Below, one piece after another: positions 1-9,314 of a stretch of DNA of 64,000 nucleotides. The notes beneath the pieces were generated by a model. That model was not told where the DNA came from and ran no database searches. It worked only from the letters and a program-made list of their open reading frames with translations. This DNA comes from an uncultured Williamsia sp. (GTDB lineage Bacteria; Actinomycetota; Actinomycetes; Mycobacteriales; Mycobacteriaceae). The first letter of the stretch is position 1; every line of letters begins with the position of its first letter. Where the stretch lies: positions 62,001 to 126,000 of the forward strand of contig NZ_CANLWM010000004.1 in NCBI RefSeq assembly GCF_947494875.1. Reading direction: 5' to 3'. A program made the translations under genes and the position numbers.

Positions 1-746
1 CAGTCGTCGCCGATCAACCGGGTCAGCGCGCCCTGGGGATCTCCGGCGGTCGCGCTCGCGGCCACGACGACCGGGTCGGCCCCGTACCGCCGCGCCATCC
101 GCAGCGTGCGCTGCACGACCAGCGCCGTGTGCGCGCCGAAAACCCCGCGATAGTGGTGGCATTCGTCGATCACCACGTACCGCAGATGCCGGAAGAAGTG
201 ACGCCACCGACCGGGCGACCCCAGGAACCCCAGGTGCAGCATGTCGGGGTTGGTGAACAACCATCGGGAGTGTTCGCGGGCCCATTGCCGCACATCGGGT
301 TCGGTGTCGCCGTCGTAGGAACACGGTGCGATGTGCGCGAATTCGGGTCGTCCCGCGATCAGGCCGCTGACCGATCGGATCTGATCGGCCCCGAGGGCCT
401 TGGTGGGGGAGATGTACAGCGCGGTGGCACGGGGATCGTCGACGAGGTCGGTGAGGACGGGCAGCTGGTAGGCGATCGACTTCCCGGACGCGGTTCCCGT
501 CGCCACCACGACATGTCGGCCCCCGTGCGCGTGGTCGGCGGCCTGCATCTGGTGGGTCCACGGGCGCGCCACACCCCGCTCGCGGAACGCGGCCACCACC
601 GCGGGATCGGCCCACTCCGGCCACTCGGCGAACTGTGCTGTCTGCGAACTGATCACGGTCGCGTATGTGACAGGTGACAAGGAATCGTCGATGCCGGCCA
701 GCGTGCGTCTCAGCAGGCCTCCACCGAACGTGTCGGGCAGGGTCAC
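1..746 (-). CDS. DEAD/DEAH-box helicase, N-terminal part (Rv3649-like), cut by the window edge
   Basis: About 248 N-terminal residues of an SF2 helicase are visible on the minus strand; the rest lies left of the window. Walker A reads TGTASGKS (residues 83-90), motif Ia-like ISPTKALGADQ follows at about 112, the Walker B box is IDECHH (about 193-198) and motif III starts with SAT (about 231). This matches the large DEAD/DEAH helicase next to cspA in mycobacteria, a family often carrying a C-terminal DUF1998 and related to the MrfA/YprA DNA-repair helicases; that C-terminus is not visible, so the repair role is inference. The start is taken as GTG at 746; the frame stays open upstream but offers no better start. 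It is divergent from cspA. Confidence 0.85.
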   Translation of the reverse strand, partial: MTLPDTFGGGLLRRTLAGIDDSLSPVTYATVISSQTAQFAEWPEWADPAVVAAFRERGVARPWTHQMQAADHAHGGRHVVVATGTASGKSIAYQLPVLTDLVDDPRATALYISPTKALGADQIRSVSGLIAGRPEFAHIAPCSYDGDTEPDVRQWAREHSRWLFTNPDMLHLGFLGSPGRWRHFFRHLRYVVIDECHHYRGVFGAHTALVVQRTLRMARRYGADPVVVAASATAGDPQGALTRLIGDD

Positions 747-1050
747 CAGGCGCGACGGCGTTGTCGGACACCATGACCGGGAGGTGTCGACCAGTTGAAA
801 TGTGACAGTGTTGCGAACAGAGTGGCTTCCTGACTGACGGGACCGGTTCCTTCGTGATTGACTGTCGTCGGTCGCAGCTCCCGGGGGTCGGCGCGATGAC
901 GTCGCGCTCCCTCGGGAACGTGTTGCGTACGTGATACCCAAGGTTAGTGCGCGGCTCGTCCGCAAACGTCGCCAGTAGGTATGGCGGTCGGAACGGACCC
1001 GGCGCGATGCACGTCACGCCGCAATCTGTGAGCAGTGAGGACAGCAGTAC
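747..1050. other. Divergent intergenic region between helicase and cspA
   Basis: This 304-bp stretch has no credible gene. It should hold the helicase promoter on one strand and the cspA promoter plus a long 5' leader on the other. Nothing else structured was seen. Confidence 0.6.
923..950 (+). promoter_or_regulatory. Candidate cspA promoter
   Basis: TTGCGT (923-928), a 16-bp spacer and TAGTGC (945-950) form a plausible -35/-10 pair. The implied leader of about 95 nt before the cspA ATG is typical of cold-shock genes, whose leaders often control translation. The -10 is imperfect, so this is a weak call. Confidence 0.35.
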
Positions 1051-1254
1051 ATGGCACAGGGGACTGTGAAGTGGTTCAACGCGGAGAAGGGCTTCGGGTT
1101 CATCGCACCCGACGAGGGACCTGACGACGTGTTCGTCCACTACTCGGAGATCCAGGGTTCGGGATTCCGCACCCTCGAGGAGAACCAGCGCGTGGAGTTC
1201 GAGGTCGGTCAGGGCACCAAGGGCCCGCAGGCCACCGGCGTCCGCGGACTCTGA
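1051..1254 (+). CDS. cspA: Cold-shock protein CspA family
   Basis: A 67-residue single cold-shock domain that binds single-stranded RNA and DNA and acts as an RNA chaperone. RNP1 is seen as KGFGFI (residues 13-18) and RNP2 as VFVHY (27-31); the N-terminus [15 protein letters not shown] is the family signature. Length equals the usual 67-70 residues. A GTGAGGA ribosome-binding site lies upstream of ATG 1051. It is followed by a strong hairpin terminator (1315-1351), so it is probably monocistronic. Its position beside the helicase and the Rv3647c-like gene matches the mycobacterial cspA locus. Confidence 0.96.
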   Translation: MAQGTVKWFNAEKGFGFIAPDEGPDDVFVHYSEIQGSGFRTLEENQRVEFEVGQGTKGPQATGVRGL

Positions 1255-1314
1255 GGGTCTCTCGGTCCTGGCGGTGACCACCGGTCCCGCCGTACTGCGA
1301 CCGTGACTCTTCGT

Positions 1315-1351
1315 CGTCGCCCCCGGCATCCCCGTGATGCCGGGGGCGACG
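1315..1351 (+). terminator. Strong intrinsic-type hairpin after cspA
   Basis: A perfect 16-bp stem (1315-1330 pairing with 1336-1351) closes a 5-nt loop, CCCGT. The tail reads TCTCTCC rather than a pure U tract, as is common in GC-rich actinobacteria. It separates cspA from the next gene. Confidence 0.85.
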
Positions 1352-1419
1352 TCTCTCCGGGGGTGGTCACCGCGGCGTCCGTCCAGGTCGCCCCCATACC
1401 CCCGGGGTAGGGTCCATCC

Positions 1420-1998
1420 GTGGGTCAGCTGTCCTTCTTCTCCGCCGAGACCGACGAGCCGTCGCTCGCCGATCTCGCGGGTTTGTTTGCGGCGCAGGGG
1501 CAGTCGAGCCACACCCCCGCAGGCAGCCGTGTCTCCATCGTCGTGGCCGCGCCCTGGCGGGCCGAGGCGCTGGTCGAGGAGATCGAACGCAGCGGAGCCC
1601 GCGCGTCCACGGCCGTCTCCGACGAGGGCTCGCCCATGGCGCGCACGGAGACCAGCAAGGCGCTCGACGCCCTCACGCGGTCGTGGACCACCGGCGCGGT
1701 CAAGACCATGCCGGCGGGTTGGGTCCCGTCGCCGCGCGCGCTGCGGCTGTGGACCATCGCCGCGGGTCGGCCCGACGAGGGCCGCTACACCCTCGGCCTC
1801 GACCCGCACGCCCCCGAGACCCACGCGCCGCTCGCGACCGCACTGATGCGCGCGGGCATCGCCCCCACGCTCGTCGGGACCAGGGGCGCCGGCCCGGGGT
1901 TGCGGATCACGGGCCGTCGGCGGCTGAGTCGTCTGGTCGAGAGCATCGGGGCCCCGCCGGACCACCCCGCCGCGTTCGCTGCGTGGCCGACCGTCTGA
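1420..1998 (+). CDS. Conserved hypothetical protein (Rv3647c-like)
   Basis: A 192-residue soluble protein of unknown function starting at GTG 1420. No catalytic motif is recognised; the sequence is rich in Ala, Arg and Thr and has no signal peptide or membrane segment. By position, between cspA and topA, it corresponds to Rv3647c of M. tuberculosis, a conserved mycobacterial hypothetical. A TAGGGT box (1408-1413) ends 6 nt before the GTG, which predicts a leaderless transcript. Codon use is the same as in neighbouring genes, so it is very likely a real gene despite the lack of a known domain. Confidence 0.8.
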   Translation: MGQLSFFSAETDEPSLADLAGLFAAQGQSSHTPAGSRVSIVVAAPWRAEALVEEIERSGARASTAVSDEGSPMARTETSKALDALTRSWTTGAVKTMPAGWVPSPRALRLWTIAAGRPDEGRYTLGLDPHAPETHAPLATALMRAGIAPTLVGTRGAGPGLRITGRRRLSRLVESIGAPPDHPAAFAAWPTV

Positions 1999-2210
1999 AC
2001 AGGCGATTCGTGACCCGCTGACCTGCGCTTTGTGGATCGTCACGGGCGACGACGCGCCGGGTGGCGACGCGCTGGGAAACGATCGGCGCCGATCCTGCGT
2101 TGTGCCAAAAGAGTCCGGTATGGGGTAGAACAGGCCAGAAGTGCGCCGATGCCTCGGCGCCGCGGTCGGCAGCGTGCCGACACACATGAGGAAGGGCACG
2201 GGAAGACACC

Positions 2211-5200
2211 GTGGCAGACAGCGACACCACGTCCCCGTCACGGGGCGACGTGCGTCGTCTGGTGATCGTCGAGTCACCGACGAAGGCGCGCAAGATCGCG
2301 GGCTACCTCGGGTCGAACTATGTCGTCGAGTCCTCCCGCGGGCACATCCGCGACCTCCCCCGCGGCGCCGCGGACGTGCCTGCCAAGTACAAGGGGCAGC
2401 CCTGGGCGCGCCTCGGCGTCAACGTCGACGAGGACTTCGAGCCGCTCTACGTGGTCTCGCCCGACAAGAAGTCGACGGTCAGCGAACTCAAGCAGCTCCT
2501 CAAGGGTGTCGACGAGCTCTACCTCGCCACCGACGGTGACCGCGAGGGCGAGGCCATCGCGTGGCACCTGCTGGAGACCCTGCGCCCCAGCGTCCCGGTC
2601 CGCCGGATGGTGTTCCACGAGATCACCCAGTCGGCCATCCAGGCCGCCGCCGACAACCCCCGCGATCTCGACATCGACCTCGTCGACGCGCAGGAGACGC
2701 GCCGCATCCTCGACCGGCTCTACGGGTACGAGGTGTCGCCGGTCCTGTGGAAGAAGGTCATGCCGAAGCTGTCGGCGGGCCGCGTGCAGTCGGTCGCGAC
2801 GCGCATCATCGTCGAGCGCGAACGCGAGCGGATGGCGTTCGTCTCCGCCGGCTACTGGGACATCGCGGCCACCCTCGACGCCGGCGCCGACGTCACACCG
2901 CGGACCTTCGGGGCGAAGCTGGTCTCCGTCGACGACGCCCGCGTCGCCAGCGGCCGCGACTTCGACTCCACCGGTTCCGTGAAGAAGGCCGACGGGATCG
3001 TCGTCCTCGACGAGACCCGGGCACGCGCACTCGCCGACGGTCTGCAGGGCGCGGACATGACGGTCACCTCCGTCGAGGAGAAGCCGTACACCCGTCGGCC
3101 CTACGCACCGTTCATGACGTCGACGCTGCAGCAGGAGGCCGGGCGCAAGCTGCGCTTCACCTCCGACCGCACCATGCGGGTCGCGCAGCGCCTGTACGAG
3201 AACGGCTACATCACCTACATGCGTACCGACTCCACGACGCTGTCGGAGTCGGCGATCACCGCGGCACGAGACCAGGCCCGTGAGCTCTACGGCGCCGACT
3301 ACGTGCACCCGTCGCCGCGGCAGTACACCCGCAAGGTCAAGAACGCGCAGGAGGCCCACGAGGCCATCCGCCCCGCGGGTGAGTCGTTCCGGACCCCCGG
3401 TCAGGTCGCGTCGTCCCTGCAGTCCGACGAGTTCCGCCTCTACGAGCTGATCTGGCAGCGCACCGTCGCCTCGCAGATGGCCGACGCCCGCGGCACCACG
3501 ATGAGCCTGCGGATCAGCGGCACCGCCACCACCGGCGAGCGCGCGACGTTCGCCGCGTCCGGTCGCACCATCACCTTCCCCGGCTTCCTCTCGGCCTATG
3601 TCGAGACGGTCGACGAGCAGGCCGGTGGCCAGGCCGACAACGACGAGGTCCGGCTGCCGACCCTCACCGAGGGCCAGCACCTGACCAGCACGGACCTGCA
3701 GGCCGAGGGGCATTCGACCAACCCGCCCGCGCGCTACACCGAGGCGTCGCTGGTGAAGATGCTCGAGGACCTCGGCATCGGCCGCCCGTCCACGTACGCG
3801 TCGATCATCGGGACCATCCAGGATCGCGGGTACGTCCACAAGAAGGGCAGCGCGCTGGTCCCGTCGTGGGTCGCGTTCGCCGTCGTCGGTCTGCTGGAGG
3901 CCTACTTCCGTCGCCTCGTCGACTACGACTTCACCGCGTCCCTCGAGGACGACCTCGACCAGATCGCGTCGGGGTCGGAGAACCGCACCGACTGGTTGTC
4001 GCGCTTCTACTTCGGCGGGTCGACCTCGGGGTCGCACGCCGACGCCGAGATCGCCGAGGACGGTGGGCTGAAGAAGCTCGTCGGGGTGAACCTCGAGGAG
4101 ATCGACGCCCGGGAGATCAACTCCATCAAGCTCTTCGACGACGAGCAGGGTCGCCCCGTCGTCGTCCGCGTGGGTCGCTTCGGCCCGTACCTCGAACGCA
4201 ACGTCGCCGGGCCGGACGCCGAGCCCGATCTGCAGCGCGCCAACCTCCCCGACGACATGACACCCGACGAGCTCACCCTCGAGGTGGCCGAGAAGCTCTT
4301 CAGCACACCGCAGGAGGGTCGTTCTCTCGGGTACGACCCGGTCACCGGGCACGAGATCGTCGCGAAGGAGGGCCGCTTCGGTCCGTACGTGACCGAGGTC
4401 CTTCCCGACCCGGACGACGATGACGGCGACGGCTCGGACATCGGTGGCGGCCCGTCGGCGCCGACCCCGCTCGACGGCGGAGAGCCCGCGGTCGCGTCGG
4501 GTGGCGGCACCGCCACGGCCACGAAAGCCCCAGCCGCACAGGCGCCCCCGGCGAAGAAGGCGGCCAAGAAGACCGCGGCGAAGAAGGCCGGCCCCAAGCC
4601 GCGCACCGGCTCGCTGTTCAAGTCGATGGAGATCGGCTCGGTCACGCTGGAGGATGCGCTCAAGCTGTTGTCGCTGCCGCGCGTCGTCGGCACCGATCCC
4701 GAGTCGGGTGAGGAGATCACCGCCCAGAACGGCCGCTACGGGCCGTATCTGAAGAAGGGCACCGACTCTCGCTCCCTCGCGACGGAGTCGCAGATCTTCG
4801 AGATCACCCTCGAGGAGGCGCTGAAGATCTACTCCGAGCCCAAGCGGCGGGGGCGGCAGGCCGCAGCCCCGCCGCTGCGCGAGCTCGGCAACGACAGCGT
4901 CAGCGAGAAGCCCATGGTCATCAAGGACGGCCGTTTCGGTCCGTACGTGACCGACGGCGAGACCAACGCCAGTCTCCGCAAGGACGACGACGTCGCGTCC
5001 ATCACCCCCGAGCGGGCGATGGAGCTGCTCGCCGACCGTCGGGCACGTGGACCCGCGCCCAAGCGTGCCAAGAAGGCAGCCGCGAAGAAGACGACGGCGA
5101 AGAAGGCCACGGCCACGAAGACGGCGGCGAAGAAGTCGACCGCGAAGAAGACGACCGCGAAGAAGTCGACCGCCAAGAAGTCGACCGCCACGAAGTCCGC

Positions 5201-5240
5201 AGCCAAGAAGTCCGGCGGCGCAGGCTCTTCGGGGACCTAG
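2211..5240 (+). CDS. topA: DNA topoisomerase I (type IA)
   Basis: 1009 residues. TopA relaxes negative supercoils through a transient 5'-phosphotyrosine. The TOPRIM domain opens with VIVESPTKARKI and contains DGDREGEAIAW; the active-site tyrosine is Y336 in YMRTDS. The C-terminal half carries four copies of a GR(F/Y)GPY motif (near 4170, 4375, 4735 and 4935) instead of zinc fingers, as in mycobacterial TopA, followed by a long tail of AKK/TAKK repeats that is expected to contact DNA. The start is GTG 2211. The 212-bp upstream gap contains a 14-bp palindrome GATCGGCGCCGATC at 2081-2094 of unknown meaning and a possible -10 TAGAAC. Its TAG stop lies only 12 nt before the next start. Confidence 0.98.
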   Translation: MADSDTTSPSRGDVRRLVIVESPTKARKIAGYLGSNYVVESSRGHIRDLPRGAADVPAKYKGQPWARLGVNVDEDFEPLYVVSPDKKSTVSELKQLLKGVDELYLATDGDREGEAIAWHLLETLRPSVPVRRMVFHEITQSAIQAAADNPRDLDIDLVDAQETRRILDRLYGYEVSPVLWKKVMPKLSAGRVQSVATRIIVERERERMAFVSAGYWDIAATLDAGADVTPRTFGAKLVSVDDARVASGRDFDSTGSVKKADGIVVLDETRARALADGLQGADMTVTSVEEKPYTRRPYAPFMTSTLQQEAGRKLRFTSDRTMRVAQRLYENGYITYMRTDSTTLSESAITAARDQARELYGADYVHPSPRQYTRKVKNAQEAHEAIRPAGESFRTPGQVASSLQSDEFRLYELIWQRTVASQMADARGTTMSLRISGTATTGERATFAASGRTITFPGFLSAYVETVDEQAGGQADNDEVRLPTLTEGQHLTSTDLQAEGHSTNPPARYTEASLVKMLEDLGIGRPSTYASIIGTIQDRGYVHKKGSALVPSWVAFAVVGLLEAYFRRLVDYDFTASLEDDLDQIASGSENRTDWLSRFYFGGSTSGSHADAEIAEDGGLKKLVGVNLEEIDAREINSIKLFDDEQGRPVVVRVGRFGPYLERNVAGPDAEPDLQRANLPDDMTPDELTLEVAEKLFSTPQEGRSLGYDPVTGHEIVAKEGRFGPYVTEVLPDPDDDDGDGSDIGGGPSAPTPLDGGEPAVASGGGTATATKAPAAQAPPAKKAAKKTAAKKAGPKPRTGSLFKSMEIGSVTLEDALKLLSLPRVVGTDPESGEEITAQNGRYGPYLKKGTDSRSLATESQIFEITLEEALKIYSEPKRRGRQAAAPPLRELGNDSVSEKPMVIKDGRFGPYVTDGETNASLRKDDDVASITPERAMELLADRRARGPAPKRAKKAAAKKTTAKKATATKTAAKKSTAKKTTAKKSTAKKSTATKSAAKKSGGAGSSGT

Positions 5241-5251
5241 ACGCGGTCGGG

Positions 5252-6145
5252 GTGGGGGCATCCGTGGGGGATGGCGAGATCTGTTCGGAGGCGGTCGATC
5301 CGATCGACGTCGGATGGTTCCGCGCGATGTTCGACGCCAGCACGGTCCCGATGGCGCTCGCCGACGAGCAGGGTCTCCTGACGGCGGCGAACGCGGCCTA
5401 CTGCGCAATGGTGGGCCGTTCCTGGACGGAGATCGCAGGCCGTTCGTCGCGCGACTTCACCCACCCCGACGACATCGCCGCCCACCACGCGATGGAGACG
5501 AAGCTGGCCGCGGCCGCGGATCGCCACGAGGCGCACCGCGAGGAGAAGCGTTACATCCATCCCGACGGGAGTGTGCGCTGGGGATGGGTGTCGGCAACGC
5601 CGGTGACCGGACCCGACGGGCGTACCTGGACGATGGCCGTCGTCCACGACACCACCGAGCGTCGCCGTACCGAGGACAACCTCCTCGCGGCTGCCTGGAC
5701 GGATTCGCTGACCGGCCTGCTGAACCGGCGAGGGTGGGAGAACCGGTTGGCGCGGTTCGACGAGGCCCCCGTCCGGGTGGGGACGATCTCGCTCGCCGTC
5801 ATCGACCTCGACCGGTTCAAGGCCTACAACGACACGCACGGTCACAACGCGGGCGATCGCCTGCTGGTCGAGTTCGCGCACGGAGCGGTCGCGACCGTCG
5901 AACCGCCGGGGGTCGTAGCACGGTGGGGCGGTGAGGAATTCGCCCTCGCGTTGCCGCACGCCGACGGCACCCGGGCCGCCGACCTGCTCATGCGGTTGGC
6001 GGCGGTGGTGCCCGACGGGCAGACCTTCTGCGCCGGGCACACCACCCTGCGCGCCGACGAGAGCCCGTCGGACTGTTTCGCGCGCGCCGACGCACTGCTC
6101 TACCGCGCGAAGCGCGCCGGGCCCGGCCGCGTCGTCGGGGACTGA
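5252..6145 (+). CDS. PAS-GGDEF diguanylate cyclase
   Basis: 297 residues predicted to make cyclic di-GMP from two GTP. A PAS domain with a PAC-like end (about residues 18-140) precedes a GGDEF domain (about 150-295) with the active-site signature GGEEF and the upstream DSLTGLLNRRGWE motif. No RxxD inhibitory site is visible in the usual place five residues before GGEEF, so product inhibition may be lost. No membrane segment or signal peptide is seen, so it should be cytosolic. The start is GTG 5252 (GTG 5264 is possible). Compared with the mycobacterial order topA-cyclase, this gene is extra. It ends 15 bp from the convergent adenylate cyclase gene. Confidence 0.92.
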   Translation: MGASVGDGEICSEAVDPIDVGWFRAMFDASTVPMALADEQGLLTAANAAYCAMVGRSWTEIAGRSSRDFTHPDDIAAHHAMETKLAAAADRHEAHREEKRYIHPDGSVRWGWVSATPVTGPDGRTWTMAVVHDTTERRRTEDNLLAAAWTDSLTGLLNRRGWENRLARFDEAPVRVGTISLAVIDLDRFKAYNDTHGHNAGDRLLVEFAHGAVATVEPPGVVARWGGEEFALALPHADGTRAADLLMRLAAVVPDGQTFCAGHTTLRADESPSDCFARADALLYRAKRAGPGRVVGD

Positions 6146-6160
6146 CCGCGCCGCCGCAGA

Positions 6161-7870
6161 TCAGCGGCGTGACGAGCGGGCTTCCTCGTCGTCGTCCTCG
6201 TCGTCGGCCGCCTGTGCGTCTCCGGTGCCGGTGCCGGTCCGCGTCCCGGTGGGGCCTCGCGTCAACGACGCCCCGACAGCACTGTCGACGACACCGTCTG
6301 TGTCGTCGTCGACTGGCTCGTCGTCCTCGACGACGAGCGCGAACTTCGGTCGGGCCAGCTTGGTCTCGATCCCGCGGCCCCGGAGTTCGACGCTCTCCCC
6401 GATGTCCCAGCACTCTGCCTCGGCGTCGGAGGCGAGGTAGATCGCGCGCGCCGAGGCGAGTACACGCGTCGCCTCGTCCTTCGCCATCTCCGTCAGGCGG
6501 GCCGCCTCGTTCACCGGGTCGCCGATCACCGTGTACTCCAGGCGCTTCTCGGACCCGATGTGCCCGGCGATGGCCTTGCCCGCCGAGACGCCGATGCCGA
6601 CGTCGGTCTCACCGAGGGTCCGCTCGAGCTCGATGCGGAGCTCGCGGGCGGCCGCCAACGCCTGACCGGCGAAGTCGGTGAGGTCGAGGGGTGCGCCGAA
6701 GATCGCGAGGGCCGCGTCACCCTGGAACTTGTTGATGAAGCCGCCGTGCCGTCCGACGGTCTCGACGACGACGCGGAAGAACTCGTTGAGCAGGTCGACC
6801 ACCTCGCGCGGCGGTCGGGTGACGGCCAGTCGCGTCGAGCCGACGATGTCGACGAACAGGACACCGACGTAGCGCTCCTCGCCGCCCAGCTCGGTGCCGG
6901 TCTCGATGGCGCGGCGCGCGACGTCCTCGCCGACGTAGCGGCCGAACAGGTTCCGGAGCTCCTGTCGTTCCCGGAGGTCGGCGACCATGTCGTTGAAACC
7001 GGCCTGTAGCAGGCCGATGTCGCTGCCGTCGTAGATCCGGACCGAGGCGTCGAGATCGCCGGCGCTGACCGACCGCTGCGCCTCCCGCAGTTCCTTGATC
7101 GGGTCGGCGATGGCGCCGACGAGACGGATGAGCCCGATGAGTCCGAACAGCATGGTGGCGATGACCAGCCACAGCAGCGGGCGTTGCAGTCCGGCGGCGT
7201 CGGTGGTGATGACCCCGGTCTGCTGGCCGATCACCAGCAGGACCACGAACAGCAGCGGGGCGACGACGCTGATGCACCAGAACAGCACGATCCTGCCGGT
7301 GACGCTGGGCGCGATCGGGGTGCTCGACGGGTCGTTGGCCATGGCCGAGACGGTGATGGGCCGCAGTACCTTCTCCGCCTGCATGTACCCGAGGACGCAC
7401 GAGACGAACCCGCCGATGGCCGAGGCGATCCAGACGACCAGTGCCGTCGAGCCCGACGCCTGCACGTTCAACAGGGCGAAGAGGACACCACCGACGGTCC
7501 ACAGCGCGAGATTGACCAGGGTGAGCAGCACCGGCAGCCGCAGGGCACGACGTCGTGCGAAGTCGTTGTCGAGCCGGCTGCGTCGCCGATGCCACACCAG
7601 CACCGGCAGCGTCAGGAGGATGCTGAGATACCCACCGACGAACGCGGCCGCCACCAGGTAGACGACGAAAACGGCCTGGTTGTACCCGTTGATCCGGTCG
7701 AGTCGGACCGTGTACTCGTACGGCATCCCGAAGCGCAGGAAGGCGAAGGTGAACAGTGCGCCGATGATGTTCGCCCGGAGCAGGTCGAGCGCGAGGATCG
7801 GCCACGGCGTGTGCGCCAGCCAACGCAGCAGGTGGATCATCCTGCGCGCGCGCGACTGACGTTCGACCAC
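6161..7870 (-). CDS. Membrane class III adenylate cyclase with HAMP domain (Rv3645-like)
   Basis: 569 residues. About six N-terminal membrane helices (roughly 15-245) lead into a HAMP linker (about 245-300) and a class III nucleotide cyclase domain (about 330-510). Metal-binding aspartates are D341 in FVDIVGST and D385 in KFQGDAALA; K381 in the same motif is the usual adenine-recognition lysine, and GDPVNEAARL carries the transition-state Asn and Arg. All key residues are present, so it should make cAMP. The acidic, Thr-rich C-terminal tail looks disordered. It corresponds to Rv3645, where HAMP coupling tunes activity. It is convergent with the diguanylate cyclase and divergent from the delta' gene. 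Confidence 0.95.
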   Translation of the reverse strand: MVERQSRARRMIHLLRWLAHTPWPILALDLLRANIIGALFTFAFLRFGMPYEYTVRLDRINGYNQAVFVVYLVAAAFVGGYLSILLTLPVLVWHRRRSRLDNDFARRRALRLPVLLTLVNLALWTVGGVLFALLNVQASGSTALVVWIASAIGGFVSCVLGYMQAEKVLRPITVSAMANDPSSTPIAPSVTGRIVLFWCISVVAPLLFVVLLVIGQQTGVITTDAAGLQRPLLWLVIATMLFGLIGLIRLVGAIADPIKELREAQRSVSAGDLDASVRIYDGSDIGLLQAGFNDMVADLRERQELRNLFGRYVGEDVARRAIETGTELGGEERYVGVLFVDIVGSTRLAVTRPPREVVDLLNEFFRVVVETVGRHGGFINKFQGDAALAIFGAPLDLTDFAGQALAAARELRIELERTLGETDVGIGVSAGKAIAGHIGSEKRLEYTVIGDPVNEAARLTEMAKDEATRVLASARAIYLASDAEAECWDIGESVELRGRGIETKLARPKFALVVEDDEPVDDDTDGVVDSAVGASLTRGPTGTRTGTGTGDAQAADDEDDDEEARSSRR

Positions 7871-7980
7871 GGGTGTAACGGTAGCGGTCCGACCCCGGCC
7901 ACCACGGGTGTTGGTCGGACGGGCGAGCGGTCGTGCGGTGGTATCCGGGCCGCGTCGGTGGGCGCGGTTACGCTGGCCGC

Positions 7981-9240
7981 GTGACTTCGGTGTTCGACCG
8001 CCTCGTCGGGCAGCAGCACGTCGTCGACGAGCTCGCCGCCGCCGCGCGGTCGGCGCGTGCGGTGTCGGCAGACATCGCGTCGGCCGAGAACGGCGAGGTC
8101 TCGATGTTCGCCGAGGATTCCGGCGCGGGAACCGTGCCCGTCCGCAGCTCGATGACGCACGCGTGGCTGTTCACCGGTCCGCCGGGCAGCGGGCGGTCGG
8201 TGGCGGCGCAGTGCTTCGCGGCCGCGCTCCAGTGCGAGGCCCCCGACGTCGTCGGGTGCGGTCACTGCCACGCCTGCACCACCGTGATGAGCGGAACGCA
8301 CGCCGACGTGCGCCGCATCGTGCCGGACGGGCTGAGCATCTCGGTGAAGCTGATCCGCGAGACGGTGCAGATCGCGGCGCGGAGGCCGGCGACGGGTCGG
8401 TGGCAGGTGGTGCTCATCGAGGACGCCGACCGTCTCACCGAGCAGGCGGCGAACGCCCTGCTGAAGGTGGTCGAGGAGCCGCCGTCGCGCACGGTGATCC
8501 TGCTGTGCGCGCCCAGCGTCGACCCCGAGGACATCTCGGTGACGCTGCGGTCGCGGTGTCGTCACATCCCGCTGACCATGCCCTCGGTGTCCGCGATCGC
8601 CGAGGTGCTCACGCTCGACGGAGTCGACACCGAGACCGCGCGGTGGGCTGCGTCGGTGTGCGGTGGCCACGTCGGGCGAGCACGTCGACTCGCCACCGAC
8701 GAGCAGGCCCGCAGTCAGCGGACCCAGGCGCTCGGGCTCGCCCGTGCCGCCACGCGGGAGTCGACGGTGTACGGCGACGCGGAGAACCTCGTGCGCGCGG
8801 CGGAGTCGGTCGCGAAGTCGATCAGCACCGAGGTCGACGAGGCGGAGACCGAGGAGTTGCGGATGGCGCTTGGCGCGGGCGGCACCGGCAAGGGATCCGC
8901 CGGGGCGCTCCGCGGATCGGCCGGCGTTCTGAAAGATCTGGAGCGGCAACAGAAGTCCCGACGGACCCGCCTGCAGCGCGACGTGCTCGACCGCGCTCTC
9001 GTCGACCTGGCCGCGCTGTTCCGTGACGCGGTGGTCGCGGCCTACGGAGCTCCCGTCGCCGCCATGCACCCCGACATGGCCGACCAGACCCACCGCATGG
9101 CCGCGTATGCACCACCCGAGAAGCTGCTGCAGTGCGTCGAGGCTGTCCTCGAGTGCCGCGAAGTGCTCGACCAGAACGTGAAGCCGAAGTTCGCCGTCGA
9201 CGCGATGGTCGCCTCCATCGCGACGGCTCTGCGTCGCTGA
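7981..9240 (+). CDS. holB: DNA polymerase III delta' subunit (clamp loader)
   Basis: 419 residues with a RuvB/DnaX-type AAA+ fold. The Walker A region reads GPPGSGRS, so the catalytic Lys is replaced by Arg, as expected for a non-hydrolysing delta' subunit. A zinc module CGHCHAC is present at about residues 90-96. The sensor/linker NALLKVVEEPPSRTVILLC is the family hallmark. GTG 7981 (VTSVFDRLVGQ) is chosen as start because the conserved N-terminus begins there and a TACGCT box ends 6 nt upstream; an in-frame start at 7933 is less likely. It matches Rv3644c and is followed by tRNA-Thr. Confidence 0.94.
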   Translation: MTSVFDRLVGQQHVVDELAAAARSARAVSADIASAENGEVSMFAEDSGAGTVPVRSSMTHAWLFTGPPGSGRSVAAQCFAAALQCEAPDVVGCGHCHACTTVMSGTHADVRRIVPDGLSISVKLIRETVQIAARRPATGRWQVVLIEDADRLTEQAANALLKVVEEPPSRTVILLCAPSVDPEDISVTLRSRCRHIPLTMPSVSAIAEVLTLDGVDTETARWAASVCGGHVGRARRLATDEQARSQRTQALGLARAATRESTVYGDAENLVRAAESVAKSISTEVDEAETEELRMALGAGGTGKGSAGALRGSAGVLKDLERQQKSRRTRLQRDVLDRALVDLAALFRDAVVAAYGAPVAAMHPDMADQTHRMAAYAPPEKLLQCVEAVLECREVLDQNVKPKFAVDAMVASIATALRR

Positions 9241-9259
9241 GCGGGCGTGGCGACGCGGT

Positions 9260-9289
9260 TTGGTCGCGGTGCGCGGCGGTCGATACACT
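9260..9289 (+). promoter_or_regulatory. Candidate promoter for tRNA-Thr
   Basis: TTGGTC (9260-9265), an 18-bp spacer and TACACT (9284-9289) lie in the short gap after holB. Transcription would start about 18 nt before the mature tRNA 5' end. Confidence 0.5.
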
Positions 9290-9314
9290 GGTCGGCGCTG
9301 CCTTCGGGTGGCAC

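Noticed and set aside
2081-2094. GATCGGCGCCGATC palindrome upstream of topA as a regulator site
   Set aside because: Perfect but isolated and made of common GC-rich words; no promoter fits around it well enough to call it.
5040-5235. AAG/ACC-rich repeat at the end of topA as a microsatellite or contingency locus
   Set aside because: It encodes the Lys-rich tail normal for actinobacterial TopA.
2274-5408. Open frame of 1044 codons antisense to topA
   Set aside because: Shadow of the GC-rich topA codons; no motif, and topA is unmistakable.
7837-9288. 483-codon minus frame over holB
   Set aside because: Shadow; holB has the conserved clamp-loader motifs on the plus strand.
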